The notes: generated from the letters alone by a model not told the origin. A DNA stretch of 64,000 nt from Sphingomonas sp. H160509 (GCF_024124765.2 NZ_JAMXSR020000002.1:2468001-2532000), one strand, 5' to 3'; shown: positions 31,060 through 40,734, counted from the stretch's first letter. Numbers and translations are program-made.

Positions 31060-32020
31060 ATGGGCGCCGCGCTGGCACTCGCCGAGCGCGGCCGAGGGCG
31101 TACCGCGCCCAATCCCAACGTCGGCTGCGTGATCGTGCGCGACGGCCGCGTCGTTGGGCGCGGCTGGACGCAGGCGGGCGGGCGACCGCATGCCGAGGCG
31201 ATGGCGTTGACCGAGGCTGGCACGAACGCTCGGGGGGGCTACGGCTTACGTGACGCTGGAGCCGTGCGCGCATCGGTCTCCGCGCGGGCCCGCGTGTAGC
31301 GACCTGCTGATCGAAGCAGGCGTTGCGCGCGTGGTTTCAGCTCTCGAAGATCCCGATAAGCGAACGGCTGGCCAAGGTTTTGCCCGGCTGGAGGCCGCTG
31401 GCATCGCCGTGACGCGCGGCGTTCGCGCGAACGAATCCAGGCGTTCGATGGCCGGCTTTCTCACCCGCCAAGCGCTCGATCGCCCGCACGTCACCCTGAA
31501 GGTCGCGACCTCACTCGATGGCTGCATCGCGATGCCGGACGGCTCGAGTCGCTGGATCACCGGCCCGCAAGCCCGCGCCCACGCGCATCTCGAGCGGAGT
31601 CGGCACGAAGCGATCCTCGTCGGGCGCGGCACGTATGACGCCGATGCGCCGCGACTCGACGTGCGGCTGCCGGGGCTGGAAGCTCGCGGTCCGATGCGGG
31701 TGCTTTTATCTTCGACCGCCGAAGACGTGCCCGGTTGGACCGTCATCGCCGCTCCGCGCGACATCGCCACCCTCACCGGTGTCGACCACATCCTCGTCGA
31801 AGGCGGCGCGGCCGTAGCGTCGGCGTTCCTCGCGGCAGATCTGGTCGACCGCATCCTTCTCTACCGTGCGCCGATCCTGATCGGTGGCGGCAAGCCCGCA
31901 CTCCGCGACATCGGCCTCACCGACCTGACCAAAGCACATGGTCGCTGGACGATCGTCGATGCGCGGCAACTTGGCATGGACCGGCTCGAGGTCTACGAGC
32001 GCGAACGAAACGAGGCGTAA
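31060..32020 (+). CDS. ribD: Bifunctional deaminase/reductase RibD (apparent frameshift)
   Basis: Repaired length 319 residues from ATG 31060. N-terminal deaminase with zinc motifs GRPHAEAMAL and VTLEPCAHRSPRGPACSDLL; C-terminal reductase with VTLKVATSLDGCIAMPDGSS and ILVEGGAAVASAFL. It performs steps 2 and 3 of riboflavin synthesis from the GTP branch. The frame breaks in G7 31232-31238. Family members usually have a few more residues before W-MGAALALAERG; the only in-frame initiator-like codon upstream is CTG 31036, which overlaps the previous stop, so the real start may be there. Confidence 0.92.
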
Positions 32021-32631
32021 TGTTCACCGGAATCGTCACCGACATCGGCACTGTCGCGAGCGTGGAGTCGCCAGGCGACACGCGCGTCGTCGTCAGCACC
32101 GCCTATGATACCGCCACCGTCGATCTCGGCGCGTCGATCTCCTGCTCGGGCGTCTGCCTGACCGTGGTCGACAAGGGCCCGAACTGGTTCGCGGTCGATG
32201 TCTCCGGCGAGACGATCAGCCGCACCGCCAAGGACCAGTGGACCGAGGGCCGAAAGTTCAACCTCGAACGCGCGATGAAGCTCGGCGACGAACTCGGCGG
32301 CCATATCGTTACGGGCCATGTCGATGGGCTCGGCACCGTCGTCGCGCTCGCGGAGGAAGGCGGATCGCACCGCGTCACCATCCGCGCGGGTTCAGACATC
32401 GCGCCGTTCATCGCGGCCAAGGGTTCGGTGACGGTCGACGGCGTCTCACTCACGGTAAACAGCGTTCAAGACGTCGACGGGGAGGTCGAATTCGGCCTCA
32501 ACATCATCCCGCATACCTGGGCGGTCACCACGCTCGGGACGATCCAGATGGGGCAGTCGGTCAATATCGAGATCGACGTCCTCGCCCGCTATCTCCAACG
32601 CATGGAGCATTACCGTGTCAAAGCCAGCTGA
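32020..32631 (+). CDS. ribE: Riboflavin synthase (alpha subunit)
   Basis: 203 residues made of two lumazine-binding repeats. The first begins MFTGIVTDIGTVASVES with CSGVCLTVVDKG; the second begins IVTGHVDGLGTVVALAE with VTVDGVSLTVNSV. It dismutates 6,7-dimethyl-8-ribityllumazine to riboflavin. Its ATG overlaps the ribD stop (TAATG), so translation is coupled. Confidence 0.96.
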   Translation: MFTGIVTDIGTVASVESPGDTRVVVSTAYDTATVDLGASISCSGVCLTVVDKGPNWFAVDVSGETISRTAKDQWTEGRKFNLERAMKLGDELGGHIVTGHVDGLGTVVALAEEGGSHRVTIRAGSDIAPFIAAKGSVTVDGVSLTVNSVQDVDGEVEFGLNIIPHTWAVTTLGTIQMGQSVNIEIDVLARYLQRMEHYRVKAS

Positions 32632-33769
32632 ATTAGCCCGTCTCAAGCACGGCTATCTGTCGAGCCCGGAAGAGATCATCGATGAGGCGCGCAACGGCCG
32701 GATGTTCATCTTGGTCGACGACGAGGATCGCGAGAACGAGGGCGACCTCGTCATCCCCGCGCAGATGGCGACGCCCGAGAAGATCAACTTCATGGCGAAG
32801 TTCGGCCGTGGCCTGATCTGCCTCGCGCTGACGAAGGATCGCACCGAGGAGCTCGGGCTCGAGCTGATGAGCCGCAACAACGGGACGCGGCACGAGACCG
32901 CGTTCACCGTGTCGATCGAGGCGCTCGAAGGCGTCACCACCGGAATCTCCGCAGCGGATCGCGCGCGCACCATCGCGGTCGCGGTCGATGCGACCAAGGG
33001 CAAGCCCGACATCGTCACCCCCGGCCACGTCTTCCCGCTGGTCGCACGCGACGGCGGTGTGCTGATCCGCGCCGGCCATACCGAGGCGGCAGTCGACGTC
33101 GCGCGGCTTGCCGGGCTCAATCCTTCGGGCGTGATCTGCGAGATCATGAACGAGGACGGCACGATGGCGCGGATGGACGACCTCGTCACCTTCGCGCAGT
33201 TCCACAACGTCAAGATCGGCACGATCCGCGACCTGATCGCGTATCGCCGCCGCCACGATCACCTCGTCGAGAAGCGCGCCGAGGCCAAGTTCACCTCCGA
33301 ATGGGGCGGCGACTGGAGCGCGCTGACGTTCTGGAACAAGGCGACCGGCACCGAGCAGGTCGCGCTGGTGAAGGGCAAGATCGACCCCGCCAAGCCGACG
33401 CTGGTCCGCATGCACGCGCTGTCGCCGTTCGCGGATATCTTCGGCGAATCGGGCGATCGCGGCCGGATCCTCGCGCGCTCGATGCAGATGATCGCGGATG
33501 AGGGCGCCGGCGTGATCGTCGTGATCAACCGGCCGCGCAGCAACACCTTCACCTCGGCGGTGATGAAGAAGGCCGGCGCGGAGATCACCCCGGATATGGA
33601 GGAACTGCGCGACTACGGCGTCGGCGCGATGATCCTGACCGAACTCGGCGTGCACGACATGGTGCTGATCACCAACACGCATCACACGCTGGTCGGCCTC
33701 GACGGCTACGGCCTGTCGATCGTCGGCGAGCGCCCGATCGCGTCCCTGAACACGGAAAAGAGCAACTGA
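32615..33769 (+). CDS. ribB: DHBP synthase with a degenerate GTP cyclohydrolase II domain
   Basis: 384 residues. The N-terminal half is an intact RibB ([20 protein letters not shown], then [14 protein letters not shown], later [17 protein letters not shown]), making the four-carbon precursor from ribulose 5-phosphate. The C-terminal half keeps the RibA fold frame ([20 protein letters not shown]) but lacks its zinc and catalytic residues: SECLTGD is replaced by ALSPFAD, RCDCG by GDRGR, and QEGR is missing. GTP cyclohydrolase II activity is therefore unlikely and must come from elsewhere. GTG 32615 has GGAG seven bases upstream and overlaps the ribE end. Confidence 0.93.
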   Translation: MSKPAELARLKHGYLSSPEEIIDEARNGRMFILVDDEDRENEGDLVIPAQMATPEKINFMAKFGRGLICLALTKDRTEELGLELMSRNNGTRHETAFTVSIEALEGVTTGISAADRARTIAVAVDATKGKPDIVTPGHVFPLVARDGGVLIRAGHTEAAVDVARLAGLNPSGVICEIMNEDGTMARMDDLVTFAQFHNVKIGTIRDLIAYRRRHDHLVEKRAEAKFTSEWGGDWSALTFWNKATGTEQVALVKGKIDPAKPTLVRMHALSPFADIFGESGDRGRILARSMQMIADEGAGVIVVINRPRSNTFTSAVMKKAGAEITPDMEELRDYGVGAMILTELGVHDMVLITNTHHTLVGLDGYGLSIVGERPIASLNTEKSN

Positions 33770-34191
33770 TGGCGCATCTCCTCATCGTCGAAGCCCGGTT
33801 CTACGATCACCTCAACGACCTCTTGGTCGAGGGTGCAAAGGCCGCGATCGAAGCCGCCGGCCACACCCACGAGACGATCACCGTGCCCGGCGCGCTCGAA
33901 GTCCCCGGCGCGATCGCGCTGGCCGCCGAGAGCGAAACGTTCGACGCGTATGTCGCGCTGGGCGTGGTGATCCGCGGCGAGACTTATCATTTCGAGATCG
34001 TCGCGGGCGAGAGCGCACGCGGGATCATGCAGCTAACGATGGACGGCCTGCCGATCGGCAACGGCATCCTGACCACCGAGAACGAGGCGCAGGCGCTCAC
34101 GCGTGCCAAGCCCACCGAGGGCGACAAGGGCGGTGGCGCGGCCAATGCGGCGCTGGCGATGCTGGCGCTCAAGGACCGCTTCATCGCATGA
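33769..34191 (+). CDS. ribH: 6,7-dimethyl-8-ribityllumazine synthase
   Basis: 140 residues, standard size. Motifs: [20 protein letters not shown] at the N-terminus, [16 protein letters not shown], and [20 protein letters not shown] for substrate binding. It condenses the RibD pathway product with the RibB product to give lumazine, the substrate of RibE. ATG overlaps the ribB stop. Last biosynthetic gene of the riboflavin operon. Confidence 0.96.
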   Translation: MAHLLIVEARFYDHLNDLLVEGAKAAIEAAGHTHETITVPGALEVPGAIALAAESETFDAYVALGVVIRGETYHFEIVAGESARGIMQLTMDGLPIGNGILTTENEAQALTRAKPTEGDKGGGAANAALAMLALKDRFIA

Positions 34192-34733
34192 CCGCGCCGG
34201 TGCTCCTGACGGAGCGCCTGCTGCTCCGGCCCTTGGGACCGGAGGATGCCGAAGATTGGTATGCGTTCCATGCCGATCCCGTCACGATGCGCCATCTCGG
34301 CGGCGTGCAATCGCGCAGCGTCGCCTGGCGCGGTCTGTGCGCGATGGCGGGCGCGTGGAGCATCCGCGGCTTCTCGATGTTTGCGGTGACATTGCGCGAT
34401 ACCGGCGCATGGATCGGCCGCGTCGGTCCGTGGCAGCCCGAAGACTGGCCGGGGAGGGAGATCGGCTGGGGACTGGCATCGCGGTTCGCCGGACGCGGGT
34501 TCGCGCGCGAGGCGGCGACGGCGACGATCGCCTATGCGGTGGAAATGCTCGGCTGGACCGACATCATTCACACCATCGCACCCGACAACGCCGAGTCGAT
34601 CGCGCTCGCGGGGCGGCTCGGGTCGACTAATCGCGGCCCAACGAGACTTCCCCCGCCGCTCGAATTGCTGCCGGTGGATGACTGGGGTCAGAGTGCTGCC
34701 GACTGGCGGGCGCGGGGAGCAGGGCGTGGGTGA
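34188..34733 (+). CDS. GNAT family N-acetyltransferase (RimJ/RimL-like)
   Basis: 181 residues. Starts with the RimJ-like [20 protein letters not shown] and continues with [20 protein letters not shown], then [20 protein letters not shown], the acetyl-CoA binding segment. The substrate is unknown; relatives acetylate protein N-termini or small molecules. It overlaps the ribH stop (ATGA), so it is coupled to the riboflavin operon, though a role in flavin synthesis is not implied. Confidence 0.87.
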   Translation: MTAPVLLTERLLLRPLGPEDAEDWYAFHADPVTMRHLGGVQSRSVAWRGLCAMAGAWSIRGFSMFAVTLRDTGAWIGRVGPWQPEDWPGREIGWGLASRFAGRGFAREAATATIAYAVEMLGWTDIIHTIAPDNAESIALAGRLGSTNRGPTRLPPPLELLPVDDWGQSAADWRARGAGRG

Positions 34734-34924
34734 CGTGATCAACCTGCGGCTCGTCCGGAAACAGCGGGCTCGTGACGAGGCTTCGTCGAAGGCGGATCGG
34801 AACCGGCGGGTATTCGGGACGGACGGTGGCGGAGAAGGCGGCGGACGCTGCTGCGAAGACTCGGATCGAGAAGACGCTGGATGGCGCGAAGCTAGATTCC
34901 ACGTCCGACACGCTCCAGGAATAA
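34726..34924 (+). CDS. DUF4169 family small protein (apparent frameshift)
   Basis: Repaired length 65 residues: [20 protein letters not shown] at the start and a helical, basic remainder (AEKAADAAAKTRIEKTLDG). This matches the short alphaproteobacterial DUF4169 family, of unknown role. Deleting one G in 34816-34818 restores RVFGRTVAEKAADAAAK to the stop at 34924. The start is GTG 34726, which lies inside the end of the GNAT gene, with GGGAG six bases upstream. Easily missed because of the overlap and the frame error. Confidence 0.78.
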
Positions 34925-35002
34925 TCTTACCCTCAGCCTTTCGACGGTTGGTACGTGTCCCTTCCCCTGCGAGCGCCGGACCGAACCAACGTCCGGCCGT
35001 AA

Positions 35003-35126
35003 TCCTCCCCCGCCAGGGGGAGGTGGCAGGCGTTAGCCTGACGGAGGGGGAGGTAAGGGTAACCGCTGCTCCGTGTCCGCCCCCCTCCGTCGCCTATGGC
35101 GCCACCTCCCCCTGGCGGGGGAGGAT
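35003..35126. repeat. Intergenic inverted repeat, family C, copy 1
   Basis: Arms tcctcccccgccagggggag and the inverted ctccccctggcgggggagga, with inner arms tgacggagggggaggt and cccctccgtcgcc, give a four-part symmetrical element of about 124 bases. Other copies are at 37388 and 47446. It lies in a 517-base gene-free gap between DUF4169 and DUF1206 genes, which also holds a family B copy. Confidence 0.87.
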
Positions 35127-35280
35127 CGATCACGTCTGCTCCCTAAGACGGCTAAAATGGTGGCAGCTCTAGCCGAACCGGATGGCACCTTGGCTCTCAA
35201 ACCCTTTTCCGCCGCCCCTCGACTGCAACGGTGTTTGTCTCCTTGAGCAAGTACGCGCGGGCAGTTCCACGGCACGACCC

Positions 35281-35339
35281 CTTGTTCTCCCGCGAATGCG
35301 GGAGCCCAGACTGGATCCCCGCCTTCGCGGGGAAACAAA
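35281..35339. repeat. Intergenic palindrome, family B, copy 5
   Basis: cttgttctcccgcgaatgcg, centre gcccagactgg, right arm ccgccttcgcggggaaacaa. One mismatch in the left arm relative to other copies. The rest of this gap, to 35441, shows no gene. Confidence 0.85.
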
Positions 35340-35441
35340 TCTTGCTCGGAAGAGATAGCCGCCCCCAACCGTCCTCAACTGCATCACCACAGGAACGTCA
35401 CGCGCGTCGCGCCGTTATGCCTCCGTAACAAAGGGGCTGTC

Positions 35442-36258
35442 ATGATTTCGGATGCGAATGCGACGTTGCTCGCCAAACTCGGCTTCGCCGCGCGCGGGGT
35501 GGTGTATATTCTCGTCGGCTGGTTCGCGGTCGACGCGGCGTTGCGCGGTGGCAAGATAGCAGACAACCAGGGCGCGATCGGGTCGATGGCGGACGAGGCG
35601 TTCGGCCCGGTACTGCTCGCGATCGTCGCCGCCGGCCTGCTCGGCTACGCGGTCTGGCGACTGACGGAGGCCGCAGCGAACCCCGAGCAGATCGGCAGCG
35701 ACGTCAAGGGCAGCCTCAAGCGGATCGGCCACGTCGTCAGCGGCATCGCGCACCTGATCCTCGCCTGGACCGCCGCCAAGCTCGCCATGAGGACGGGATC
35801 GCGCGATGCCGCCGTCTCGCCCGGCGACGAGAGCGCGCGCGACTGGACCGCGTTGCTACTCGACCAACCGGCGGGACGGGTTCTGGTCGGCGCCGTCGCA
35901 GTCGGCGTGCTCGTCGCTGCGCTCCAGCAGGCGCAGAAGGCTTGGCGCGGCGACTTCATCCACGACCTGCGCGGCGACGCTCCTGCGCCCGGCTATGTCT
36001 GCACGATGGGTCGAGATCGGCTACGGCGCGCGGGCGCTCGTGTTCCTGATCGTCGCCGGGCTGTTCGGATTGGCTGCATGGACCGCACATGCCAGCGACG
36101 CGGGCGGCGTGGCAGAGGCACTGGAACGGCTGCAATCGCAACCGGGCGGCAAGTGGCTGCTGGCGCTGACCGGGATCGGGCTGGCGCTGTTCGGTGCGTA
36201 CAGCCTGGTCGAGGCGCGCTTCCGCCGGATCCATGTCGACCTGCCGGGTACCGATTAG
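35442..36258 (+). CDS. DUF1206 domain membrane protein (apparent frameshift)
   Basis: Repaired length 271 residues with about six membrane helices in three DUF1206 pairs: ARGVVYILVGWFAVDAALRG, then RIGHVVSGIAHLILAWTAAK, and EIGYGARALVFLIVAGLF. The repeated G-AARG-VY-L-G feature is typical. Function unknown; an inner-membrane channel or stress protein has been suggested for relatives. The frame breaks at CCC 35988-35990, and one base less gives APAPAMSARWVEIGYG. Confidence 0.85.
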
Positions 36259-36422
36259 AGCTTTCTTCTCTCCCATGTCCCCTCCCCGCTAAGGCGCGGG
36301 GTTCAGCGATGGCGTTCGTGACCTTTGCTCCCGCGCTCGTGGAAGAACGAGAATGATAGCCAGCGGCAAAAATCACATGGTCATCAGCGTATCGTTAAGC
36401 CGCGGACGTTACGGAGATCGTC

Positions 36423-36797
36423 ATGTACACGATCAGCTTCGACGTCCCGACCAAGACACTCAACATCGTCACCGAGGGGTTCTGGTCGGTCGCGACGACG
36501 GCGGCGTTCTCAGCGGAACTGCTCGCCCGGGGATCGGCAGCGCGGCTGTATCACGGCCGGTTCGTCGTGCTCGCCGACCTGCGCAAGGCCGCGATCCAGC
36601 CGTTGAAGGTCGTCGATGCGCTCGAAGCGATGATGCCCAAGGCGCTGAAGGTGACGTCGGCACCGATCGCCGCGGTGGTCGCGTCGCATCTGGCGAAGCT
36701 CCAGACCGAACGCTATCTGAAGGCCGAGAACTGCCGGACGTTCCTCGATATCGACGAGGCTAAGGCGTGGCTGGCCGGGGATCGTACCGCCACCTAA
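36423..36797 (+). CDS. STAS/SpoIIAA-like hypothetical protein
   Basis: 124 residues. The pattern MYTISFDVPTKTLNIVTEGF, then RFVVLADLRKAAIQPLKVVD and MPKALKVTSAPIAAVV, resembles the SpoIIAA-like fold (strand, helix, strand with an acidic loop), but the similarity is weak. No catalytic motif. Single gene convergent with the next, with four bases between stops. Confidence 0.65.
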   Translation: MYTISFDVPTKTLNIVTEGFWSVATTAAFSAELLARGSAARLYHGRFVVLADLRKAAIQPLKVVDALEAMMPKALKVTSAPIAAVVASHLAKLQTERYLKAENCRTFLDIDEAKAWLAGDRTAT

Positions 36798-36800
36798 CTC

Positions 36801-37296
36801 CTAGTCTTGCGGGGCCGTTTCCAGCAAAGCCGCCTCGACCTCTTCGATCGTGATGCCGAACGCGCCGGCAAGCCCTGCCACCGACGCGCCGCGATCGGCG
36901 AGCGTGCGAATACGCGCGGTGTCGACGATGGTCTTGTAGCTACGCGTGTCGCGGTCAGTCTTCGATTCTTCGCCGCTGCGCGCGAGCGCGCCCGAACGGC
37001 GGCGTTTGGAGATCTTCAACGCCTCGACATCGTTGGTCGGCGGCGCATCGAGCCGCGCCTTGATCCGCTGATCCTCTTCGATACGCCGGCTTTCGCGGGC
37101 GCGTTCGCGTTCCTGGGACTGGAGATCGCGTTGTGCGGCACGCAATTCGGATCGCTGTTCGGACGCGGCAAGCCGTTCCTTCGCGCGCTGCTCGCGGCCA
37201 TTGGCGCGCTCTTCCGCCCGTTTCGCGGCACGGTCGGCGGCGCCGGGCATGAGCGGCCCCGTTCCCCCTGCCGCCGCTCGGCCAGCCGTCGGTCAT
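36801..37296 (-). CDS. Coiled-coil hypothetical protein (probable frameshift near start)
   Basis: About 164 residues after repair. Residues 20-85 are a charged helix rich in A, E, K and R (KERLAASEQRSELRAAQRD), suggesting a coiled coil. The C-terminal 45 residues (DTARIRTLADRGASVAGLAG, then FGITIEEVEAALLET) look like a small helix-turn-helix. I recognise no family. The frame is open only from 37250, without a ribosome site. Removing one C from 37264-37268 joins it to ATG 37296, which has AGGA six bases upstream; this repair is less certain than the others. Confidence 0.6.
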
Positions 37297-37387
37297 GTCT
37301 AATCCTGTCGTCACCGGCGCGCCGTACGACGCGGAGGCGCGCTGCTAGGCGATGGTGGCACCGGTGGCTAGGGGCAGTCGTCCTTCT

Positions 37388-37514
37388 TGATCCTCTCCCG
37401 CAAGGGGGAGGTGTCGCCGCAGGTGACGGAGGGGGAGGACACGGGGCGCACGTGGCGAGTGCCTCCCCCTCCGTCAGGCTGGCGCCTGCCACCTCCCCCT
37501 GGCGGGGGAGGATC
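37388..37514. repeat. Intergenic inverted repeat, family C, copy 2
   Basis: Begins gatcctctcccgcaaggggg and ends ccctggcgggggaggatc, with inner gtgacggagggggagga and ctccccctccgtcaggc. It lies just downstream of the ene-reductase stop and upstream of the coiled-coil gene. Confidence 0.85.
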
Positions 37515-37536
37515 GAGCGTCAGCCTCATTCACCAC

Positions 37537-38625
37537 TTACGCGTTCGCAGTCTCGAGCGCGGGGTAGTCGATGTAGCCCTCGGGGCCTTGGCTATACCAC
37601 GTCTTCGCATCGTCCTTCGCGAGCGGTGCGCCGGTGCGCAGGCGCTCGGGCAGGTCCGGGTTGGCGATGAACGTGCGGCCGAAGGTGATCGCGTCGGCAT
37701 TGCCCGAATCGAGCTCGGCCTGCGCCTCTTCGACGGTCGTGTAGTCCGAGTTGACGATCAGCACGCCGTTGAACACCTTGCGGATCGCCGGGCTGAGCTT
37801 GGGCACGTCGGTCTTGCCGAACGTGCCGTCGGGGCCAGGCTCGCGCAGTTCGAGGAACGCAATGCCGAGGTCGGACAGCGCCTTGGCAGCGGCGGTGAAC
37901 AGCGCCTCGGGGTTGCTGTCGTCGACACCCTGCGAATCACCGTTGGGCGACAGGCGGACGCTGACGCGGTCGGCGCCGGCGACCGAGATCACGCGCTCGG
38001 CGACTTCGCGGAGCAAGCGGACGCGGTTCTCGATTCCGCCGCCATATTCGTCGGTACGGAAATTGGCGTTGTCGCGCAGGAACTGGTCGATCAGATAACC
38101 ATTGGCCGCGTGAATCTGCACGCCGTCAAAGCCTGCCGCGAGCGCGTTCTTAGTCGCCAGCTCATAGTCGTTCAGCAGGCGCGGAATCTCGTTGGTCTCG
38201 AGCGGACGCGCGACCTCGAAATCCTTCTTGCCCTCGAAGGTGTGCGCCTGGCCTTCGGTCGCGGTTGCCGACGACGACACGGGCTGCGTCTCGTACACCG
38301 ACGAATGGCCCTGGCGGCCCATGTGCCAGAGCTGCGCGACGATCCGGCCACCAGCGGCATGGACCGAGTCGGTGACCGGCTTCCAGGCGGCAACCTGCGC
38401 GTCGGTCCACAGACCCGGCGCGAACGGCCAGCCGAGACCTTCGCGGCTGATGCCGGTGGCTTCCGAGATGATCAGGCCGGCACTCGCACGCTGCGTGTAA
38501 TATTCGACCATGATGTCGGTCGGCACCGCATCCCTGTCGGCACGCCCGCGGGTGAGCGGCGCCATGATGATGCGGTTCGGCGCTTCGACGGCACCAAGGG
38601 TAATCGGATCGAAAAGGCTAGGCAT
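37537..38625 (-). CDS. Alkene reductase (Old Yellow Enzyme family)
   Basis: 362 residues, an FMN TIM barrel. Motifs: TLGAVEAPNRIIMAPLTRGR at the N-terminus, AQLWHMGRQGHSS, the substrate-binding HAANGYLIDQFLRDNAN (His and Asn two residues apart from AAN), and DAITFGRTFIANPDLPERLR. Relatives such as NemA reduce N-ethylmaleimide, nitrate esters and unsaturated carbonyls with NADPH. No TetR/NemR-like repressor lies beside it. Divergent from the EamA gene. Confidence 0.93.
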   Translation of the reverse strand: MPSLFDPITLGAVEAPNRIIMAPLTRGRADRDAVPTDIMVEYYTQRASAGLIISEATGISREGLGWPFAPGLWTDAQVAAWKPVTDSVHAAGGRIVAQLWHMGRQGHSSVYETQPVSSSATATEGQAHTFEGKKDFEVARPLETNEIPRLLNDYELATKNALAAGFDGVQIHAANGYLIDQFLRDNANFRTDEYGGGIENRVRLLREVAERVISVAGADRVSVRLSPNGDSQGVDDSNPEALFTAAAKALSDLGIAFLELREPGPDGTFGKTDVPKLSPAIRKVFNGVLIVNSDYTTVEEAQAELDSGNADAITFGRTFIANPDLPERLRTGAPLAKDDAKTWYSQGPEGYIDYPALETANA

Positions 38626-38676
38626 GGGGGCTCCTTATTGGCCTGACGGGCGGAAGATAGGAGGCTACAGGGCGGC

Positions 38677-39625
38677 ATGCATCGCCCCGACCCGCAAAGA
38701 TTATCTAGCGTGCCCGATACGCCGCACAGTTTGACGCCGGTTGCGGAAAGTGTTGCCGCGCCGGGACTTATCGCCTTCGCCGCGCTGGTGGTGGCGAACG
38801 TCGCGCTGGCGTTCGGCCCATGGTTCGTCCGCGCGACCGAGGTCGGGCCGGTGGCAGCGGGATTCTGGCGCCTCACGCTGGCGGTGCCGTTCCTGATCGC
38901 ACTGGCGGTCCAGCAGGGCGCGCGGCCGACCCGGTTGAGCCGCGGCGTATGGATCGGATTGATCGTCGGCGGCGTGTGTTTCGCGGCCGATCTCGGCGCG
39001 TGGCATCTCGGCATTCGGCGCACGACGCTCGCCAATGCGACGTTGTTCGGCAACGCGGCGACGCTGATCTTCCCGATCTACGGCTTCCTGGTCGCGAAGA
39101 CGTGGCCGACGCGTACTCAGGGATGGGCGCTGGTACTCGCGGCAACGGGCGCTGCGCTGTTGCTCGGGCGCTCGTATCAGCTCGATGCGAAGAACCTTGT
39201 CGGCGACCTGCTCTGCATCCTCGCGGGGCTGCTTTACACGGTCTATTTCATCCTCATGGCGCGCGCGCGGGCGACGTTGGCGCCGCTCTCCGCACTGACT
39301 TTGTCGACGCTGGCGGGGATTGTGCCGCTGCTCGTGTTCGCGCTGGCGATGGGCGAGCGGGTGATGCCGACGCACTGGGGGGCCGCTGATCGGGCTCGCT
39401 CTGTGCAGCCAGGTGCTCGGGCAAGGCCTGATGATCTATGCGCTCGGCCGCTTCTCGCCGCTGGTGATCGGGATCGCGTTGCTGATCCAGCCGGTGGTCG
39501 CCGGCGTGGTGGGCTGGCTGGTGTATGGCGAGCGGCTCGGCGCGGCGGACCTGGTCGGCGTCGTGATGGTGGCGGTCGCGCTGGTCCTCGTCCGCCGGGG
39601 CCCCTCCCCCGGAAGTCCCCCTTGA
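38677..39625 (+). CDS. EamA/DMT family permease (apparent frameshift)
   Basis: Repaired length 315 residues with ten likely membrane helices in two EamA repeats (VATEVGPVAAGFWRLTLAV-like first half; SPLVIGIALLIQPVVAGVVG and WLVYGERLGAADLVGVVMV in the second). DMT permeases export metabolites such as amino acids. The frame breaks in G6 39377-39382; removing one G continues HWGPLIGLALCSQVLGQG. ATG 38677 has AGGG close upstream; GTG 38710 would give a start nearer that of typical relatives. Confidence 0.87.
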
Positions 39626-39667
39626 AGACACGCTTGATACGCCTGATTTTGAACGGCAGGAGACGGT

Positions 39668-40321
39668 ATGACCCAGGACCTTACGCTCGACGAAATTCGC
39701 GCCCTGCTGGCGCCCGGCATCGCCGCCAATGCTGCGTTCGACGGCTGGAGCGACGCCGCGCGCGACATGGCCGCGCAGGCCGAGGGGATCGACACCGACA
39801 TCGCCGCGCTCGCGTTCAAGGACGGTCCAGTCGACATGATCGACGCGTGGTTCGCGCACATCGATGGCGTGATGCTGGCCGCGGTGCCGCCCGAGCGGCT
39901 CGCGCTGATGAAGATCCGTGAGAAGATCACCGCGCTGGTCGAGGCGCGGCTCGACGCGACGTCGATCGATCGCGAATCGCTGCGGCGGGCGCTGGCGATC
40001 CTCGCGCTCCCGCAGAACCTGGCGAAGGCGACACGGCTTGGCTGGCGGACGGTCGACACGATCTGGCGCGCGGCCGGCGACGTCGCGACCGACTACAACT
40101 ACTATACCAAGCGGACGATCCTGCTCGGCGTGTACGCGTCGACGATCACGGTCTTCCTCGACGACGAAAGCGAAGGTCTGGCCGAAACGCGCGCGTTCCT
40201 TGGTCGCCGGATCAATGGGATCATGCAGTTCGAGAAGGCCAAGGCCGGGTTCCTCAAGCGCACCGAACACGGTTTCAGCCTGTCGCGATTCGTCGGCCGC
40301 CTGCGCTATCCGACTGCCTGA
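39668..40321 (+). CDS. COQ9 family protein
   Basis: 217 residues. Helical throughout, with the COQ9 C-terminal signature WRAAGDVATDYNYYTKRTIL, then YASTITVFLDDESEG and RRINGIMQFEKAKA. COQ9 binds lipid and assists the Coq7 hydroxylation step of ubiquinone synthesis. The N-terminal half has a TetR-like helical layout. AGGAG lies seven bases before the start. It stands alone between the permease and feoA. Confidence 0.92.
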   Translation: MTQDLTLDEIRALLAPGIAANAAFDGWSDAARDMAAQAEGIDTDIAALAFKDGPVDMIDAWFAHIDGVMLAAVPPERLALMKIREKITALVEARLDATSIDRESLRRALAILALPQNLAKATRLGWRTVDTIWRAAGDVATDYNYYTKRTILLGVYASTITVFLDDESEGLAETRAFLGRRINGIMQFEKAKAGFLKRTEHGFSLSRFVGRLRYPTA

Positions 40322-40430
40322 AGCCACCAACGCTCGGCTAAGTGTCTCTGTATTCTGACTTTCATCCGGATGGCGAGGCGTCGAGGCGGTCGTAACCAAC
40401 GACGGTTAGGGCTTCCCTTCCCCGGGCGTT

Positions 40431-40443
40431 ACTGATAATCAGT
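40431..40443. promoter_or_regulatory. Candidate Fur-type operator at feoA
   Basis: The 13-base inverted repeat ACTGATAATCAGT has a perfect 6-1-6 symmetry and contains TGATAATCA, close to the Fur core. It ends six bases before the feoA start codon, so a bound repressor would block transcription or initiation directly. A Fur-, Irr- or Mur-type site is suggested from position before an iron uptake gene. Confidence 0.55.
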
Positions 40444-40449
40444 CGCATC

Positions 40450-40725
40450 ATGGAAACTCGCCCCGATCGTTCCGTCAGCCTCGAAACGCTGCCTCGCAAG
40501 CAGCATGGCATCGTTGCCGCGATCGAATGGGCGCGACTTGCCGATCCCGAAGCGCGCCGGTTGCGGGAACTCGGCTTCGACGAGGGTGTCGATGTCGAAG
40601 TCCTGCATCGCGCGACGCTCGGCCAAGGCCCGATCGCCTGCCGTATCGGCCGGATGACGGTTGCGCTTCGCCGTGCGGTTGCTGGCACGATCCACGTCTC
40701 GCCAATGCCTGCCGCGGCTGAATAA
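40450..40725 (+). CDS. feoA: FeoA family protein
   Basis: 91 residues with an SH3-like FeoA fold: ADPEARRLRELGFDEGVDVE, then GPIACRIGRMTVALRRAVAG. FeoA is a small cytoplasmic partner of FeoB in ferrous iron uptake. The N-terminal 25 residues are an extension. No ribosome site is visible before ATG 40450, so translation might start on a near-leaderless transcript. feoB follows nine bases after. Confidence 0.9.
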   Translation: METRPDRSVSLETLPRKQHGIVAAIEWARLADPEARRLRELGFDEGVDVEVLHRATLGQGPIACRIGRMTVALRRAVAGTIHVSPMPAAAE

Positions 40726-40734
40726 TCCTTTAGA

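Noticed and set aside
32615..33769. Fully bifunctional RibBA
   Set aside because: The second domain lacks the cysteine ligands and catalytic QEGR, so only the DHBP synthase activity is supported.
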